Part shown: positions 25,415-33,788 of the stretch, piece by piece
Layout of the letters: every line of letters starts with the position of its first letter
How positions within the stretch are numbered: position 1 is the stretch's first letter
Source: Gammaproteobacteria bacterium
GTDB lineage: Bacteria; Pseudomonadota; Gammaproteobacteria; Enterobacterales; Psychrobiaceae
Direction of reading: 5' to 3'
Assembly: GCA_013214945.1 (NCBI GenBank)
Contig: JABSRT010000008.1
Location: 1 to 64,000, forward strand
Length of the DNA: 64,000 nucleotides
Translations under genes and position numbers: made by a program
Notes under the pieces: generated by a model
What the model was told of the DNA's origin: nothing
Seen by the model: the letters and a program-made list of their open reading frames with translations, nothing else
Databases searched by the model: none

Positions 25415-25452
25415 AAGAATTACCTTTAAAGTGAAGAGACGCTAAGGTAATT

Positions 25453-25467
25453 GCAGAATTTGAGCCA
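25453..25467 (-). promoter_or_regulatory. Candidate sigma-54 promoter of the STAS/export operon
   Basis: The minus strand reads TGGCTCAAATTCTGC: GG and GC are ten bases apart, with one mismatch in each half against TGGCAC-N5-TTGC. Start of transcription near 25441, about 27 bases before the ATG at 25414. Confidence 0.55.
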
Positions 25468-25612
25468 ACAATATAACTATCTAAACTAAATTAAATATCA
25501 ATATGTTAGCGTGGTTATGTTTGCCGGTTGGTAGTTTTTATATTTTAGTTTGTTCGATCGTCGTAATTTGCGATGCAAGATAAAACTAGCAGGGCAAGCG
25601 GATATCGATTTA

Positions 25613-25768
25613 GATATCGACACATAGTAGGTAAATTCGCGGTCAATACAGCTGTACACGCTGTATTGACCGCCGACAAAAAGACGGTTTATTCCAGATG
25701 CACCGATATCTTGACCAATATCGGTGTTCTATTTAAAACGCGCTTGCCGTGATACAACTATTGTCGTG
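25613..25768. repeat. Dispersed intergenic repeat, copy 2
   Basis: Homologous to 15292-15445. This copy contains a perfect 14-base stem (GCGGTCAATACAGC at 25639-25652 with its complement at 25660-25673). It lies between two polysaccharide operons and may help end the left-running transcript from 25775. The rest of the gap 25415-25774 holds the promoter above and no gene. Confidence 0.65.
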
Positions 25769-25774
25769 ATACCG

Positions 25775-26485
25775 CTACTGCCCGCGACCAGTTATCATCA
25801 CCACGAATGTTTTTAACATGATGTGAGTGTCCATTTTGAGCCATGCAATGATTGTAAACAAAGATAAGGCGTAACTGTGATCGTAAGCGAGTTTTGTCCG
25901 AACATCGTCGATACAGGTATCGTAGCCTTGGTTAATCTGCGCTAGTCCAGTTATACCCGGTTGGATCATGAATGTGCGTTCGGCAAAGAACGGAATTTCG
26001 TCTTCAAGTTTTTGATAAAACTCAGGACGCTCTGGCCGAGGGCCAACAATCGACATGTCGCCTCGCAACACATTAATGAGCTGCGGTAATTCATCTAATC
26101 TGGCTTTTCTTAAAAAACGGCCTAAAGCAGTAACTCTAACATCGTTGGTCGTTGCCAGAACCGCGCCACTGCTTTGTTCTGCATTCTCAACCATGGTTCT
26201 GAACTTGTACATGATAAAAAACTCGACATAATTCGGAGTTGCCAAGCCTATCCGTTGCTGGCAATAAAAAATGTTTCCTCGGGTACTTACCTTAATTGCG
26301 CATGCAATAAGGAGCATTAAGGGCAGGCATATAAGTAACAAGCTACCGGCCAAAATCAGATCGATTAGCCGCTTAAAAAACCTAATTTTTGGATTAAATG
26401 TTGCTGTCTTTGCAGGCTTAACTGTTTGATTGAATAAAGAGTCAGTAGTTTGTCCTATTATTGACTTTACTGTGTCACTGGTCAT
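25775..26485 (-). CDS. Initiating sugar transferase (undecaprenyl-phosphate sugar phosphotransferase)
   Basis: About 236 residues of the bacterial sugar transferase family that moves a sugar phosphate from a nucleotide sugar to the undecaprenyl phosphate lipid and so starts the repeat unit. The ATG at 26485 has AGGGG seven bases upstream. A membrane segment near residues 34-58 (LIDLILAGSLLLICLPLMLL) precedes the catalytic core: YKFRTM, KARLDELPQLINVLRGDMSI then VGPRPERPEF, and PGITGLAQINQGY. This is the short form without the extra N-terminal membrane domain of WcaJ. It is the last gene of the unit that begins at 32258. The sugar moved is not predictable. Confidence 0.9.
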   Translation of the reverse strand: MTSDTVKSIIGQTTDSLFNQTVKPAKTATFNPKIRFFKRLIDLILAGSLLLICLPLMLLIACAIKVSTRGNIFYCQQRIGLATPNYVEFFIMYKFRTMVENAEQSSGAVLATTNDVRVTALGRFLRKARLDELPQLINVLRGDMSIVGPRPERPEFYQKLEDEIPFFAERTFMIQPGITGLAQINQGYDTCIDDVRTKLAYDHSYALSLFTIIAWLKMDTHIMLKTFVVMITGRGQ

Positions 26486-26508
26486 GTTTTTTCCCCTAAA
26501 AAAATCGA

Positions 26509-27672
26509 TTAATGACGACAATCGTCGTAACAAATGTATTGAATACAACCGATTAAATTGGCGGTATAACCACTAACTAGATAATAAATGGTTTGCCAAA
26601 TTTTATTCGGATGGGCAGGTTTGACTAGGCGGAAAAGCAGCACTGAGCCATAAATAGAGCTTTGAGACAAAGCGGCTAAGGTAAAGAATATATGAGTGTC
26701 GATCAGCATGATGCTGCCAAGCCATGCTTCAATCAAAATCAATGGCATCACAACGCGCAGCGCTTTGCCTGAGGCAAACGCAAAAGCAACCCCTTTATAT
26801 TTAGGTAACAGCATCGATTTAAAACGAATGAGTTGTTGCAGGTTACCCGCTGCGATGCGGCGTCTGCGGTTTAAATCCATTTGAGATGTTGCACGTTCTA
26901 ATTCTATCGCATTAATGGCAGCGACATATGTCGCCCGATACCCTTGCTCAACAACCGCCATTGCAATGACAAAATCATCGTTAATGGTGTTGGCCGCCAA
27001 AGGCACAAATAGTTCGCGTCTAAATAGATAAAATGCACCATGGGCACCGATGATTGAAGATATCTTCGCCTCACATTGCTTGATGTCACTTTGATACTGC
27101 CAGTAGGTTTGTTCGCCATTTGAACCGGGGTTTGCCAGTTGGTAATGGCCGGTCACTAGGCCAACGTTTTGGTCGGTAAATGCGTAATTTGCCTGAGTTA
27201 ATGCATCAATTGAAATGAGCGCAGAGACATCGCTTAACGCGATAATTTTCTGTGATATTTTCGGCAAAATATCATTAATAACCGCAACTTTTCCGCGGTT
27301 GTGTTTAAATTCGATAATCTTGATGTTTACCGCGTCGCAGCCAGGTTCTTTGATGGTTTCACGGGCTATTTTTGCGGTATTATCAGTGCAGCCATCGCAC
27401 GCAATAATGACTGTTAACAAATGGCTCGGGTAGTCTAGGATCGCCAGGTTACGTATTTTGTCGGCAATGTATTGTTGCTCGTTAAAAGCGGGTATCACCA
27501 TCGCAATACTGGCCAGCGTTGGCTCGGTGTCGGTCACCGTTAACGAGTCTTTGGATGGAAATGCTTGGTTGGTTAAAAGGCTGGACTTGGCCAGAATTTT
27601 TAGCAGCAGTGGATACCCCAGATGATGGTAAACAATCAACAACATGCAGCCTATGGTTAGGATAGTGAACAT
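26509..27672 (-). CDS. Membrane-bound family 2 glycosyltransferase
   Basis: A 387-residue GT-A type glycosyltransferase. An N-terminal hydrophobic segment is followed by the nucleotide-sugar site (IAMVIPAFNEQQYIADKIRN and VIIACDGCTDNTAK), a DxD-like region around IIALSDVSALI, and the acceptor region with NDDFVIAMAVVEQGYRATYV. The RRRRIAAGNLQQLIR segment corresponds to the Q/RxxRW-like part. Three or more membrane segments fill the C-terminal third. The architecture resembles cellulose/hyaluronan synthase relatives and PEP-CTERM-locus transferases. It sits between a GT4 gene and the initiating transferase. Confidence 0.85.
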   Translation of the reverse strand: MFTILTIGCMLLIVYHHLGYPLLLKILAKSSLLTNQAFPSKDSLTVTDTEPTLASIAMVIPAFNEQQYIADKIRNLAILDYPSHLLTVIIACDGCTDNTAKIARETIKEPGCDAVNIKIIEFKHNRGKVAVINDILPKISQKIIALSDVSALISIDALTQANYAFTDQNVGLVTGHYQLANPGSNGEQTYWQYQSDIKQCEAKISSIIGAHGAFYLFRRELFVPLAANTINDDFVIAMAVVEQGYRATYVAAINAIELERATSQMDLNRRRRIAAGNLQQLIRFKSMLLPKYKGVAFAFASGKALRVVMPLILIEAWLGSIMLIDTHIFFTLAALSQSSIYGSVLLFRLVKPAHPNKIWQTIYYLVSGYTANLIGCIQYICYDDCRH

Positions 27673-27740
27673 AATTTCCTCCTTATCTATTTATCAGGCT
27701 AACGTTCAATACAACTCTCAATGCCGTCCATGAGCGAGAG

Positions 27741-28820
27741 TTATGAACAAATGAGTTTGGTATACGCATTGGCCATTCCTTGGACGTTACGGTATTGAGC
27801 AATAAATTCGCGCGGGTTGGTTTGTCTGCGGCGCGATAGCATTATTTCAATCGCGCTAACAAGCTGTTCTACATTGTCTCGTTCGACTAACAAACCCGTC
27901 GTTTGGCAAATTGCTTCGGCGCAGCCACCAACATTGGTGATTAAGGCTGGGATGCCACAAGCTTGTGCTTCCATCGGTGACAGGGGCAAGCCTTCTTGTC
28001 GTGAGGGCAGGCAAAATAGATCTAGTGATTGGTAAAAATTGAGCATATTGTCGAGCGGGCCAAGGAAATGCACTTGCTGCTCAAGATTTAGTTTAGCGAC
28101 CTGCTGTTTGAGTAACGCTTCGCAACTGCCACCACCGGCTATCGCCAAATGCACGCTTGAAGAGAATTGACTGATCGCACTAATTAATAAGTCTTGGCCT
28201 TTGATCGACTCGAGCCGACCAGCATTGCCAATAAGCACCACACCGGTTGGTAAATTCAGTTGGCTGCGGGCATTATTTCGATTGCCAGGCACAAATTTAT
28301 CGGTGTCGATACCGTTGTGGATCAGGGTTATGTCATGATGATTTAAATATTGTCTAATCTTTTTTGCCACCGCAAACGCGTCGGCAACGACAATAGGTTT
28401 TACCAAGCGCAGCAACAATTTCTGTAACGAGCGTTGTTTAAAATTGTTGAGGTGCCACGCGTCGTGTTCGGTATGAATTCGTTTGCTAATATTAGCGAGT
28501 CTGGCTGCGATACCCCCATAGAGCAATGGACCAATATGGTGAGTATGAACAGCAGATACCCGGTGCTGTTTAAATAACAGGGATAACTGCCAAATAACTA
28601 ACGAGCTAAACCCCGGGCGTTTATTTAAAAAAACCAACTGACTGCTGACGTTAGCTAGGCTAGGCCAGCGTGCAATTGCTTCTTCTTTAGTACCTTCAAG
28701 GCTAAATATCACGGTTTTAAAGGGTTGATGTTTCATTAGCGCTAACACCATTGTTTCAATACCGCCAGGGCGTAAATGTTGGACAACTTGAGCAACAATC
28801 TTGTCGTTTTGATTTTGCAT
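27741..28820 (-). CDS. Family 4 glycosyltransferase, exosortase-locus type
   Basis: A 359-residue GT-B enzyme. The N-terminus (VAQVVQHLRPGGIETMVLAL) has the glycine-rich acceptor loop; the C-terminal domain has LIGNAGRLESIKGQDLLISA, the FCLPSRQEGLPLSPMEAQAC motif with the Glu pair that binds the sugar nucleotide, and GIPALITNVGG. This resembles the sugar transferases that recur in exosortase/PEP-CTERM exopolysaccharide loci, which agrees with the PEP-CTERM gene at 3908. The gene is 12 bases after the Wzz-like gene. Substrate unknown. Confidence 0.85.
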   Translation of the reverse strand: MQNQNDKIVAQVVQHLRPGGIETMVLALMKHQPFKTVIFSLEGTKEEAIARWPSLANVSSQLVFLNKRPGFSSLVIWQLSLLFKQHRVSAVHTHHIGPLLYGGIAARLANISKRIHTEHDAWHLNNFKQRSLQKLLLRLVKPIVVADAFAVAKKIRQYLNHHDITLIHNGIDTDKFVPGNRNNARSQLNLPTGVVLIGNAGRLESIKGQDLLISAISQFSSSVHLAIAGGGSCEALLKQQVAKLNLEQQVHFLGPLDNMLNFYQSLDLFCLPSRQEGLPLSPMEAQACGIPALITNVGGCAEAICQTTGLLVERDNVEQLVSAIEIMLSRRRQTNPREFIAQYRNVQGMANAYTKLICS

Positions 28821-28831
28821 GGTGTTTCTCC

Positions 28832-30256
28832 TTACGTTAGTGGCGGGATCCGGCTAATAACAGGTACTGATGACAAACGTTCAAGCTGGTCACGACGAAA
28901 AATTCGGTTATCGGTCAAGGCAATTAACGTCGCCAGTCCTGACCCCAATAGCATGCCAGCAACTAGGCCCGCGATGACATAGAGCAGCAAAGGGTAATTG
29001 CTTGGCCCGGCAGGGGTGTAAGGAAGGTCTATAATTTTAATCCGTTTATTTTGTTCAAAAACCCCTAAAGCTCTGGTCATTTGTGCCATTTCAAATCGAT
29101 GTAACAGTTCTTCATATAATTGCTGCTTAACGTCTAAATCGCGTTCTAGTTTGCTAAATTGCTGCTGGTTAGCACCGAAGTTGGTAGCCGTTTGCTCAAA
29201 TTTGGTTATCATCGTGGTTAAAGATATTATTTCTTCAGATAAAAAATCGAGCTTGGAACGGGCATCTTGCAGTTTTTCAAGTTGGGTAATTAATAACGGC
29301 TGCGAAGTGGCCCCTTTAGTGACGGACATTGAACTGGCGATGTCCCAAAGTTGGTCTGAATTCAAAGCCTGCTGCTTGTGGTTAAGTAATTGTTGACGTT
29401 CTCGTTCTAAACTCTTTAGTTCGCGTAATGTCGCTTGAACTTTTGAATGTTTAGTGGTATATCGGGCTTTGAGCAGTGCTAAATCGCCACGTAATTGAAT
29501 TATTTTTTCTTCAATTTTACCAATAATCGGGTTGGTTTTTGATAGTTGGATATTCAGTCCGCCGAGACTTTTTTTGACCCCTGACCTTTGGGCTTTTTTC
29601 TTGGCTAAATCTAACTTTAGTTTCGCAATTCTACTGATGTTGGCACTGTGCAGTTGCGGTAAGTTTCTGGCGTGCAGGTCTTTAAATTTGGCTAATGCTT
29701 GTTCGGCAAGGTGCAGCGCTTGTTGGCGTTGTTTGAGGTATTTTTCCAAAAATATCGCAGAATCTTCCATGCTAGAACGCTCAGGAGCCAGTAGTTGCTC
29801 GATAAAATGGCTACTGACTGTTGTTAGCATTTGTTTCATGCCATCGGCTGAACCAGCGGTGTAGTCAATCCTAATAAGATCTTTACCGACCATGGTCATC
29901 GACAGCCCGTTTGATAACCGGTCGATGGTACGCTGATATTCTTGAGCCGATGAATTGTCATCGATTAACTGTTGCTCGCGCGCAACAGCGCCGAGAATAT
30001 GGCGTGAATGCAACAAGGTTTGCAAGGAGTCTAATCGTTCTTTAAGCATCGGTGACACGGCAAAGTCTTCTAAAAATGGATTCATTTTCGCCGTTTCTTG
30101 AATCAGCATGCTGGTATGTGATTGATATTGTTTGGCAGTAGTTAAGCCAATGGTTAAACCGACCAAAGGCAAGATGATAAGTGGCGTAACGATTAAATAT
30201 CGGCGGCGCCATGCTGCAATAAAGATATACAGCAGTTGGTAAGATAAGTCGTTCAT
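28832..30256 (-). CDS. Wzz/GumC-type chain-length protein
   Basis: A 474-residue inner-membrane protein with a Wzz domain. The first membrane segment lies near residues 20-40 (RYLIVTPLIILPLVGLTIGL), a long periplasmic coiled coil fills about 150-380 (for example LEKYLKQRQQALHLAEQALA), and the second membrane segment lies near 425-450 (YPLLLYVIAGLVAGMLLGSG) after the family-typical DLPYTPAGPSNYP. There is no kinase domain after the second segment, in keeping with the separate CpsD-like gene at 21437. It sets polymer length and links to the export protein. It overlaps the preceding glycosyltransferase by four bases. Confidence 0.88.
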   Translation of the reverse strand: MNDLSYQLLYIFIAAWRRRYLIVTPLIILPLVGLTIGLTTAKQYQSHTSMLIQETAKMNPFLEDFAVSPMLKERLDSLQTLLHSRHILGAVAREQQLIDDNSSAQEYQRTIDRLSNGLSMTMVGKDLIRIDYTAGSADGMKQMLTTVSSHFIEQLLAPERSSMEDSAIFLEKYLKQRQQALHLAEQALAKFKDLHARNLPQLHSANISRIAKLKLDLAKKKAQRSGVKKSLGGLNIQLSKTNPIIGKIEEKIIQLRGDLALLKARYTTKHSKVQATLRELKSLERERQQLLNHKQQALNSDQLWDIASSMSVTKGATSQPLLITQLEKLQDARSKLDFLSEEIISLTTMITKFEQTATNFGANQQQFSKLERDLDVKQQLYEELLHRFEMAQMTRALGVFEQNKRIKIIDLPYTPAGPSNYPLLLYVIAGLVAGMLLGSGLATLIALTDNRIFRRDQLERLSSVPVISRIPPLT

Positions 30257-31545
30257 AAGTCATCCACCAAGTTGGCGACTTGGGCGGCACGAATTTCCCA
30301 GGTTTGATTGATTACGGCTTGGCGCTTTAGAGGATCGAACCCTTGAACGTCACGGGCTCGTTGCAATGCAGCGACCATTTGTTGCGAGTTGGTAACCACG
30401 TCAATTAATTGTTGATAAGGGATCAGTGCCGGAAATGGGGTGCTAACTATTGGCCGGCCCGCCGCTAAATATTCCCGTAATTTAAACGGGTTACAGGCTA
30501 GTATTTGGCTGTTTATTTGAAATGGCAGTAATGAGACCGTCCAGTGCTGACTGTAACTCGCGAGCTGGTTATGCGGCTTGCTTGAGATAAAGTAAACATT
30601 TTTATATTGACATAATACACTGACATCGACTGTGATAGCGCCAACAAATACAAAGTTCCAATCGGGTAATTGGCTGATGGTTTGTTGCAATAATTCCAAA
30701 TCGATCCAACCAGCGATACTGCCATAGAAACCCGCTGTTGGTTTGTCGTTTTGTGGTAAATCGGTGGCGCGTAACGTTGGCTGTGAAAATAAGTTAAAGT
30801 CGACCCCGTGTTCAACGGTTACGACAGTTTTTTGATCAAATTTTACCTTGTGAGAAAATTTAGCGCGTAGGACCTCACTGGCGGTTAAGATTAAGTCGGC
30901 GCAATCGGCTAATTGCTGCTCGCGCTGGTTAACGGTGTCGTGATCAACCCCTGCAAGCGCATTAAAATCATCACAGCAGTAATAGACAACGGCGGACTCT
31001 GAGAGCTTGCCGACGATATCGACCGCGGTCGGTAATGAAATCCATAATATTGGCGCATTTAACTGCGCCTGCTTGATCGCATGAGTGACTTGGTAAGCGA
31101 GTATTTTCGCACTGACATAGCGGGTTATGGCAGCGCGTGGGGCTGGAATGGCTGTGGGATTGATCACCATAAATTGAGGATCAGCATGATGAGTGGATTG
31201 ATTATCGGTGCGCTCTTGTGCGCTGCATAATACGGCCTTAACTTTGTGCCACATGCGTTTGATGTCATGCCAGCAAAATGTTGGTTGACGCAGACCGATT
31301 GAATTGACCCAAATGATTTTGCGATTTCGAGCTAAATGTTTGATCAGTTGCTGCGTGCTGCTGGGCAATGCGCCCCAATCTTCACCGAAAACGACTAAGT
31401 CCTTAGCCGTTTTTATAGTAGAGTCTTTAGCTGTTTTTCTATTAGAGTCTTTAACTGTTTTGATAGTAGAGTCGTTAACCGTTTCGATAGGTAAGTCGTT
31501 AACCGAGATGTTACTAAGGCCTTTATTACTTTTGTAATAACTCAT
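30253..31545 (-). CDS. Glycosyltransferase with repeat-bearing N-terminus
   Basis: A 430-residue GT-B enzyme. The conserved part begins at about residue 48 with LVVFGEDWGALPSSTQQLIK, typical of exopolysaccharide glycosyltransferases, and includes VVYYCCDDFNALAGVDHD, VEHGVDFNLFSQP, the ATP-like GFYGSIAGWIDLELLQQ and the C-terminal LREYLAAGRPIVSTPFPAL. The first 47 residues are an extension built of 8-residue repeats (TIKTVKDS, NRKTAKDS, TIKTAKDL) coded by 24-base tandem repeats. The start overlaps the stop of the acyltransferase gene, so translation is coupled. The extension is unusual and may vary in length between strains. Confidence 0.82.
   Translation of the reverse strand: MSYYKSNKGLSNISVNDLPIETVNDSTIKTVKDSNRKTAKDSTIKTAKDLVVFGEDWGALPSSTQQLIKHLARNRKIIWVNSIGLRQPTFCWHDIKRMWHKVKAVLCSAQERTDNQSTHHADPQFMVINPTAIPAPRAAITRYVSAKILAYQVTHAIKQAQLNAPILWISLPTAVDIVGKLSESAVVYYCCDDFNALAGVDHDTVNQREQQLADCADLILTASEVLRAKFSHKVKFDQKTVVTVEHGVDFNLFSQPTLRATDLPQNDKPTAGFYGSIAGWIDLELLQQTISQLPDWNFVFVGAITVDVSVLCQYKNVYFISSKPHNQLASYSQHWTVSLLPFQINSQILACNPFKLREYLAAGRPIVSTPFPALIPYQQLIDVVTNSQQMVAALQRARDVQGFDPLKRQAVINQTWEIRAAQVANLVDDL
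31397..31510. repeat. Tandem 24-bp coding repeats
   Basis: Four full units and one partial unit of 24 bases (starts at 31397, 31421, 31445, 31469, 31493), of the form GAGTCTTTAACTGTTTTGAT plus four bases. They code the N-terminal octapeptide repeats of the glycosyltransferase; the unit is a multiple of three, so copy change keeps the frame. Confidence 0.9.
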
Positions 31546-32258
31546 ACTCTTAGCTCCCTAATTACCCGCGCAGGAATGCCAGCCGCAAGCACCCCGGCAG
31601 GAATGTCTTTGGTTACGACGCTTGACGCAGCAATGATACTGCCTTTGCCAATTGTCACGCCTGCCATTACAGATACGCCAGTTGCTAACCAAACATCGTC
31701 TTCAAGCACAATATTGCCCACTTGGTTGTCTGTTTCAGGCAAGCCTTGAGCGCGTGATTTCGCGTTAATGGGGTGGCCTGGGTAGCCAGCTAAAAATGCT
31801 CGGCCTGCAATTCTGACATTATTACCAATGAAAATATGATCGCCGACCGCAATGGTGGTCATCCAGCCGATATCAACATTGTCACCCACGGTTAGGGTTG
31901 CTGCTGTTGGGTGAGCCGCGCGGCCGGTGATGGTGGTTTGGCCTGATATTCGACACCGTTCACCAAGGCACACATTTAGTGGACCGGCCATGTAAGGCAA
32001 ACCACCATAAAGATAAAGTTGCTGACCACAGTGCTTTATTTGACTTTTAAATAGTGGAGTCCAATAAAATACTCGAACCAAATAACCCAAGCTATGACTT
32101 ACTAGCTGGTGGATAGCGAACAACACTTGGTAAGGAAATTTTGGCAGTGGTAAATCACCGCAGCGCCATATTTTAAGGGTGTTAAAAATACGTTTGACTA
32201 CCGGTACATTACTGGTTTTTAACCATTGCTTTGTTTGTGCGATAATTGTGAGGTTCAT
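31542..32258 (-). CDS. Left-handed beta-helix (hexapeptide) acyltransferase
   Basis: A 238-residue transferase of the LbetaH type (maltose/galactoside acetyltransferase relatives). Hexapeptide repeats start around residue 85 (GPLNVCLGERCRISGQTTIT) and continue through VGDNVDIGWMTTIAVGDHIF, IGNNVRIAGRAFLAG and VSVMAGVTIGKGSIIAASSV. The N-terminal third is basic with weak hydrophobic stretches and may associate with the membrane. It probably acetylates the polysaccharide repeat unit. It is the first gene of the unit that runs to 25775, with a sigma-54-type element 35 bases ahead. Confidence 0.85.
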   Translation of the reverse strand: MNLTIIAQTKQWLKTSNVPVVKRIFNTLKIWRCGDLPLPKFPYQVLFAIHQLVSHSLGYLVRVFYWTPLFKSQIKHCGQQLYLYGGLPYMAGPLNVCLGERCRISGQTTITGRAAHPTAATLTVGDNVDIGWMTTIAVGDHIFIGNNVRIAGRAFLAGYPGHPINAKSRAQGLPETDNQVGNIVLEDDVWLATGVSVMAGVTIGKGSIIAASSVVTKDIPAGVLAAGIPARVIRELRV

Positions 32259-32292
32259 TGGGTTAATCCGCTAGATAATTTCTTATTACATA

Positions 32293-32307
32293 GCAGTAAT
32301 GGTGCCA
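32293..32307 (-). promoter_or_regulatory. Candidate sigma-54 promoter of the acyltransferase-led operon
   Basis: The minus strand reads TGGCACCATTACTGC: a perfect -24 half TGGCAC, a five-base spacer and CTGC at -12. Transcription would start near 32281, about 23 bases before the ATG at 32258. Confidence 0.65.
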
Positions 32308-32401
32308 ACAATTTTATTGTTAATTATCAGTTTGTTATTGGTTGGTTGGTGTGGGGAGGCTTGAGAGGTTACTTTTAATATGCAAAATGAATTGCATATT
32401 G

Positions 32402-33784
32402 CTATTTTTTCGCTAAATCAACCCAGCGGGCGACCGCCAGAATGAGCGCGGCCAAGATATAAATCGGCCAAGTAAAACCTTGGGTTAAAAATGTACCCGC
32501 GACCACCGTGCCAAGAAGCCCAGCAAAAACGGCATTGGCTGTCGCGGTAATCACCGCAGGCGCTTGCGCCATTTTCTCGAGCGAGATGACGCTATTAAAT
32601 GCCATGCGCATCAGCATAATGATAATGGTGACAAAGACCAGTAAGCCAACAATACCTGTTTCTGCCAAAATTCCGAACCAAGTGCTGTGAACCGCATGAT
32701 TTAAACCGTCCCAATGTGCACTATAGTAAAAGTAATTTGAATAAAAATTGTCGATGCCGACCCCGGTCAATGGATTATGTAACGCCATACCCCATGCGGC
32801 TTCCCAGGCGAATAGCCGCCCTTGTGCGGATGCGTCCATACCATCTTCAGCTGAGCCACCTGAGGAACGATCCGAGATCCCGGCAACCACATATAGCAGT
32901 AACCCTGCAGTTAAGCCGATGATCACAAAAAGCAGCCGATTATTGAGTTTGCGATAAAGAAATACGCCAAACACTGCAATAATTCCTAATAGTCCACCGC
33001 GACTTTGAGTAGCAAGCACCGCGAAAAATAAAATCGGGACACTAAATATACCTAACCAACGTTGCCAACGTGCTAACTTGGCAGTGGTCATTAGACTCGT
33101 CGCAAATGCTGCAGGAAACATTAATACTAATGCCAAATCATTGGGGTCGCCCAATACTGAGCCTAAGGCACGACCAATAGTGACTCTGGTTTCCTCGACG
33201 AGCCCAATGCCATTGGCTTTATTACTCAGTGCAACCAAGCTGACCAGACAACCTGAAACGGTTAATAGCGTGCACGCCAGCGAAAAGTCGCGACTGGTTC
33301 GTGTTAACCACGTTATGGCATAGGTCATTAAGGCAATTTTCCAGTAAATTCCCTTAAAATATTCGATCGCGACACCGCGGTTGCTGGCCATAACAACCCC
33401 GAGGGTCACCAGCATAAAAAAAACGCTAATTAGGATTAATTCACGGTTCCACCACATCTTAACTTTTTGGGTTATCCCTATATGCCAGGCTAAGCCAACA
33501 ATTGATCCTAAAGAAAGCATGAGTGGGATTTTTAAGGAATAGAGCGCTGGAAACACCTCATGAATACGAAAAAATGAAAAGATCACGAACAGCAGTACCA
33601 TTTCAAATGGCAGCGACAGCACTAATATTATCGCGATTGGAAATAAAGCAATGATAGGCGCCAGTATTGGGTGCGGAAATCGCCACCATGCAGCCGCTAA
33701 CAAGGTACAAAGGCATATCGCTAAATAAAAATAATAGCGGTTACTGTTAGCTTCGTCAGATCTTAATTTAGGTTCGACAGACAT
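32402..33784 (-). CDS. O-antigen ligase/polymerase family membrane protein
   Basis: A 460-residue integral membrane protein with about ten to twelve membrane segments. The Wzy_C-type region is seen at QGRLFAWEAAWGMALHNPLT and GVGIDNFYSNYFYYSAHWDG, followed by NHAVHSTWFGILAETGIVGL, the loop with the conserved histidine. ATQSRGGLLGIIAVFGVFLY precedes it. It probably polymerises the repeat units in the periplasm (Wzy role), given the flippase and Wzz-like genes nearby; a ligase role cannot be excluded. It starts four bases after the flippase stop. Confidence 0.85.
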   Translation of the reverse strand: MSVEPKLRSDEANSNRYYFYLAICLCTLLAAAWWRFPHPILAPIIALFPIAIILVLSLPFEMVLLFVIFSFFRIHEVFPALYSLKIPLMLSLGSIVGLAWHIGITQKVKMWWNRELILISVFFMLVTLGVVMASNRGVAIEYFKGIYWKIALMTYAITWLTRTSRDFSLACTLLTVSGCLVSLVALSNKANGIGLVEETRVTIGRALGSVLGDPNDLALVLMFPAAFATSLMTTAKLARWQRWLGIFSVPILFFAVLATQSRGGLLGIIAVFGVFLYRKLNNRLLFVIIGLTAGLLLYVVAGISDRSSGGSAEDGMDASAQGRLFAWEAAWGMALHNPLTGVGIDNFYSNYFYYSAHWDGLNHAVHSTWFGILAETGIVGLLVFVTIIIMLMRMAFNSVISLEKMAQAPAVITATANAVFAGLLGTVVAGTFLTQGFTWPIYILAALILAVARWVDLAKK

Positions 33785-33788
33785 TGGC

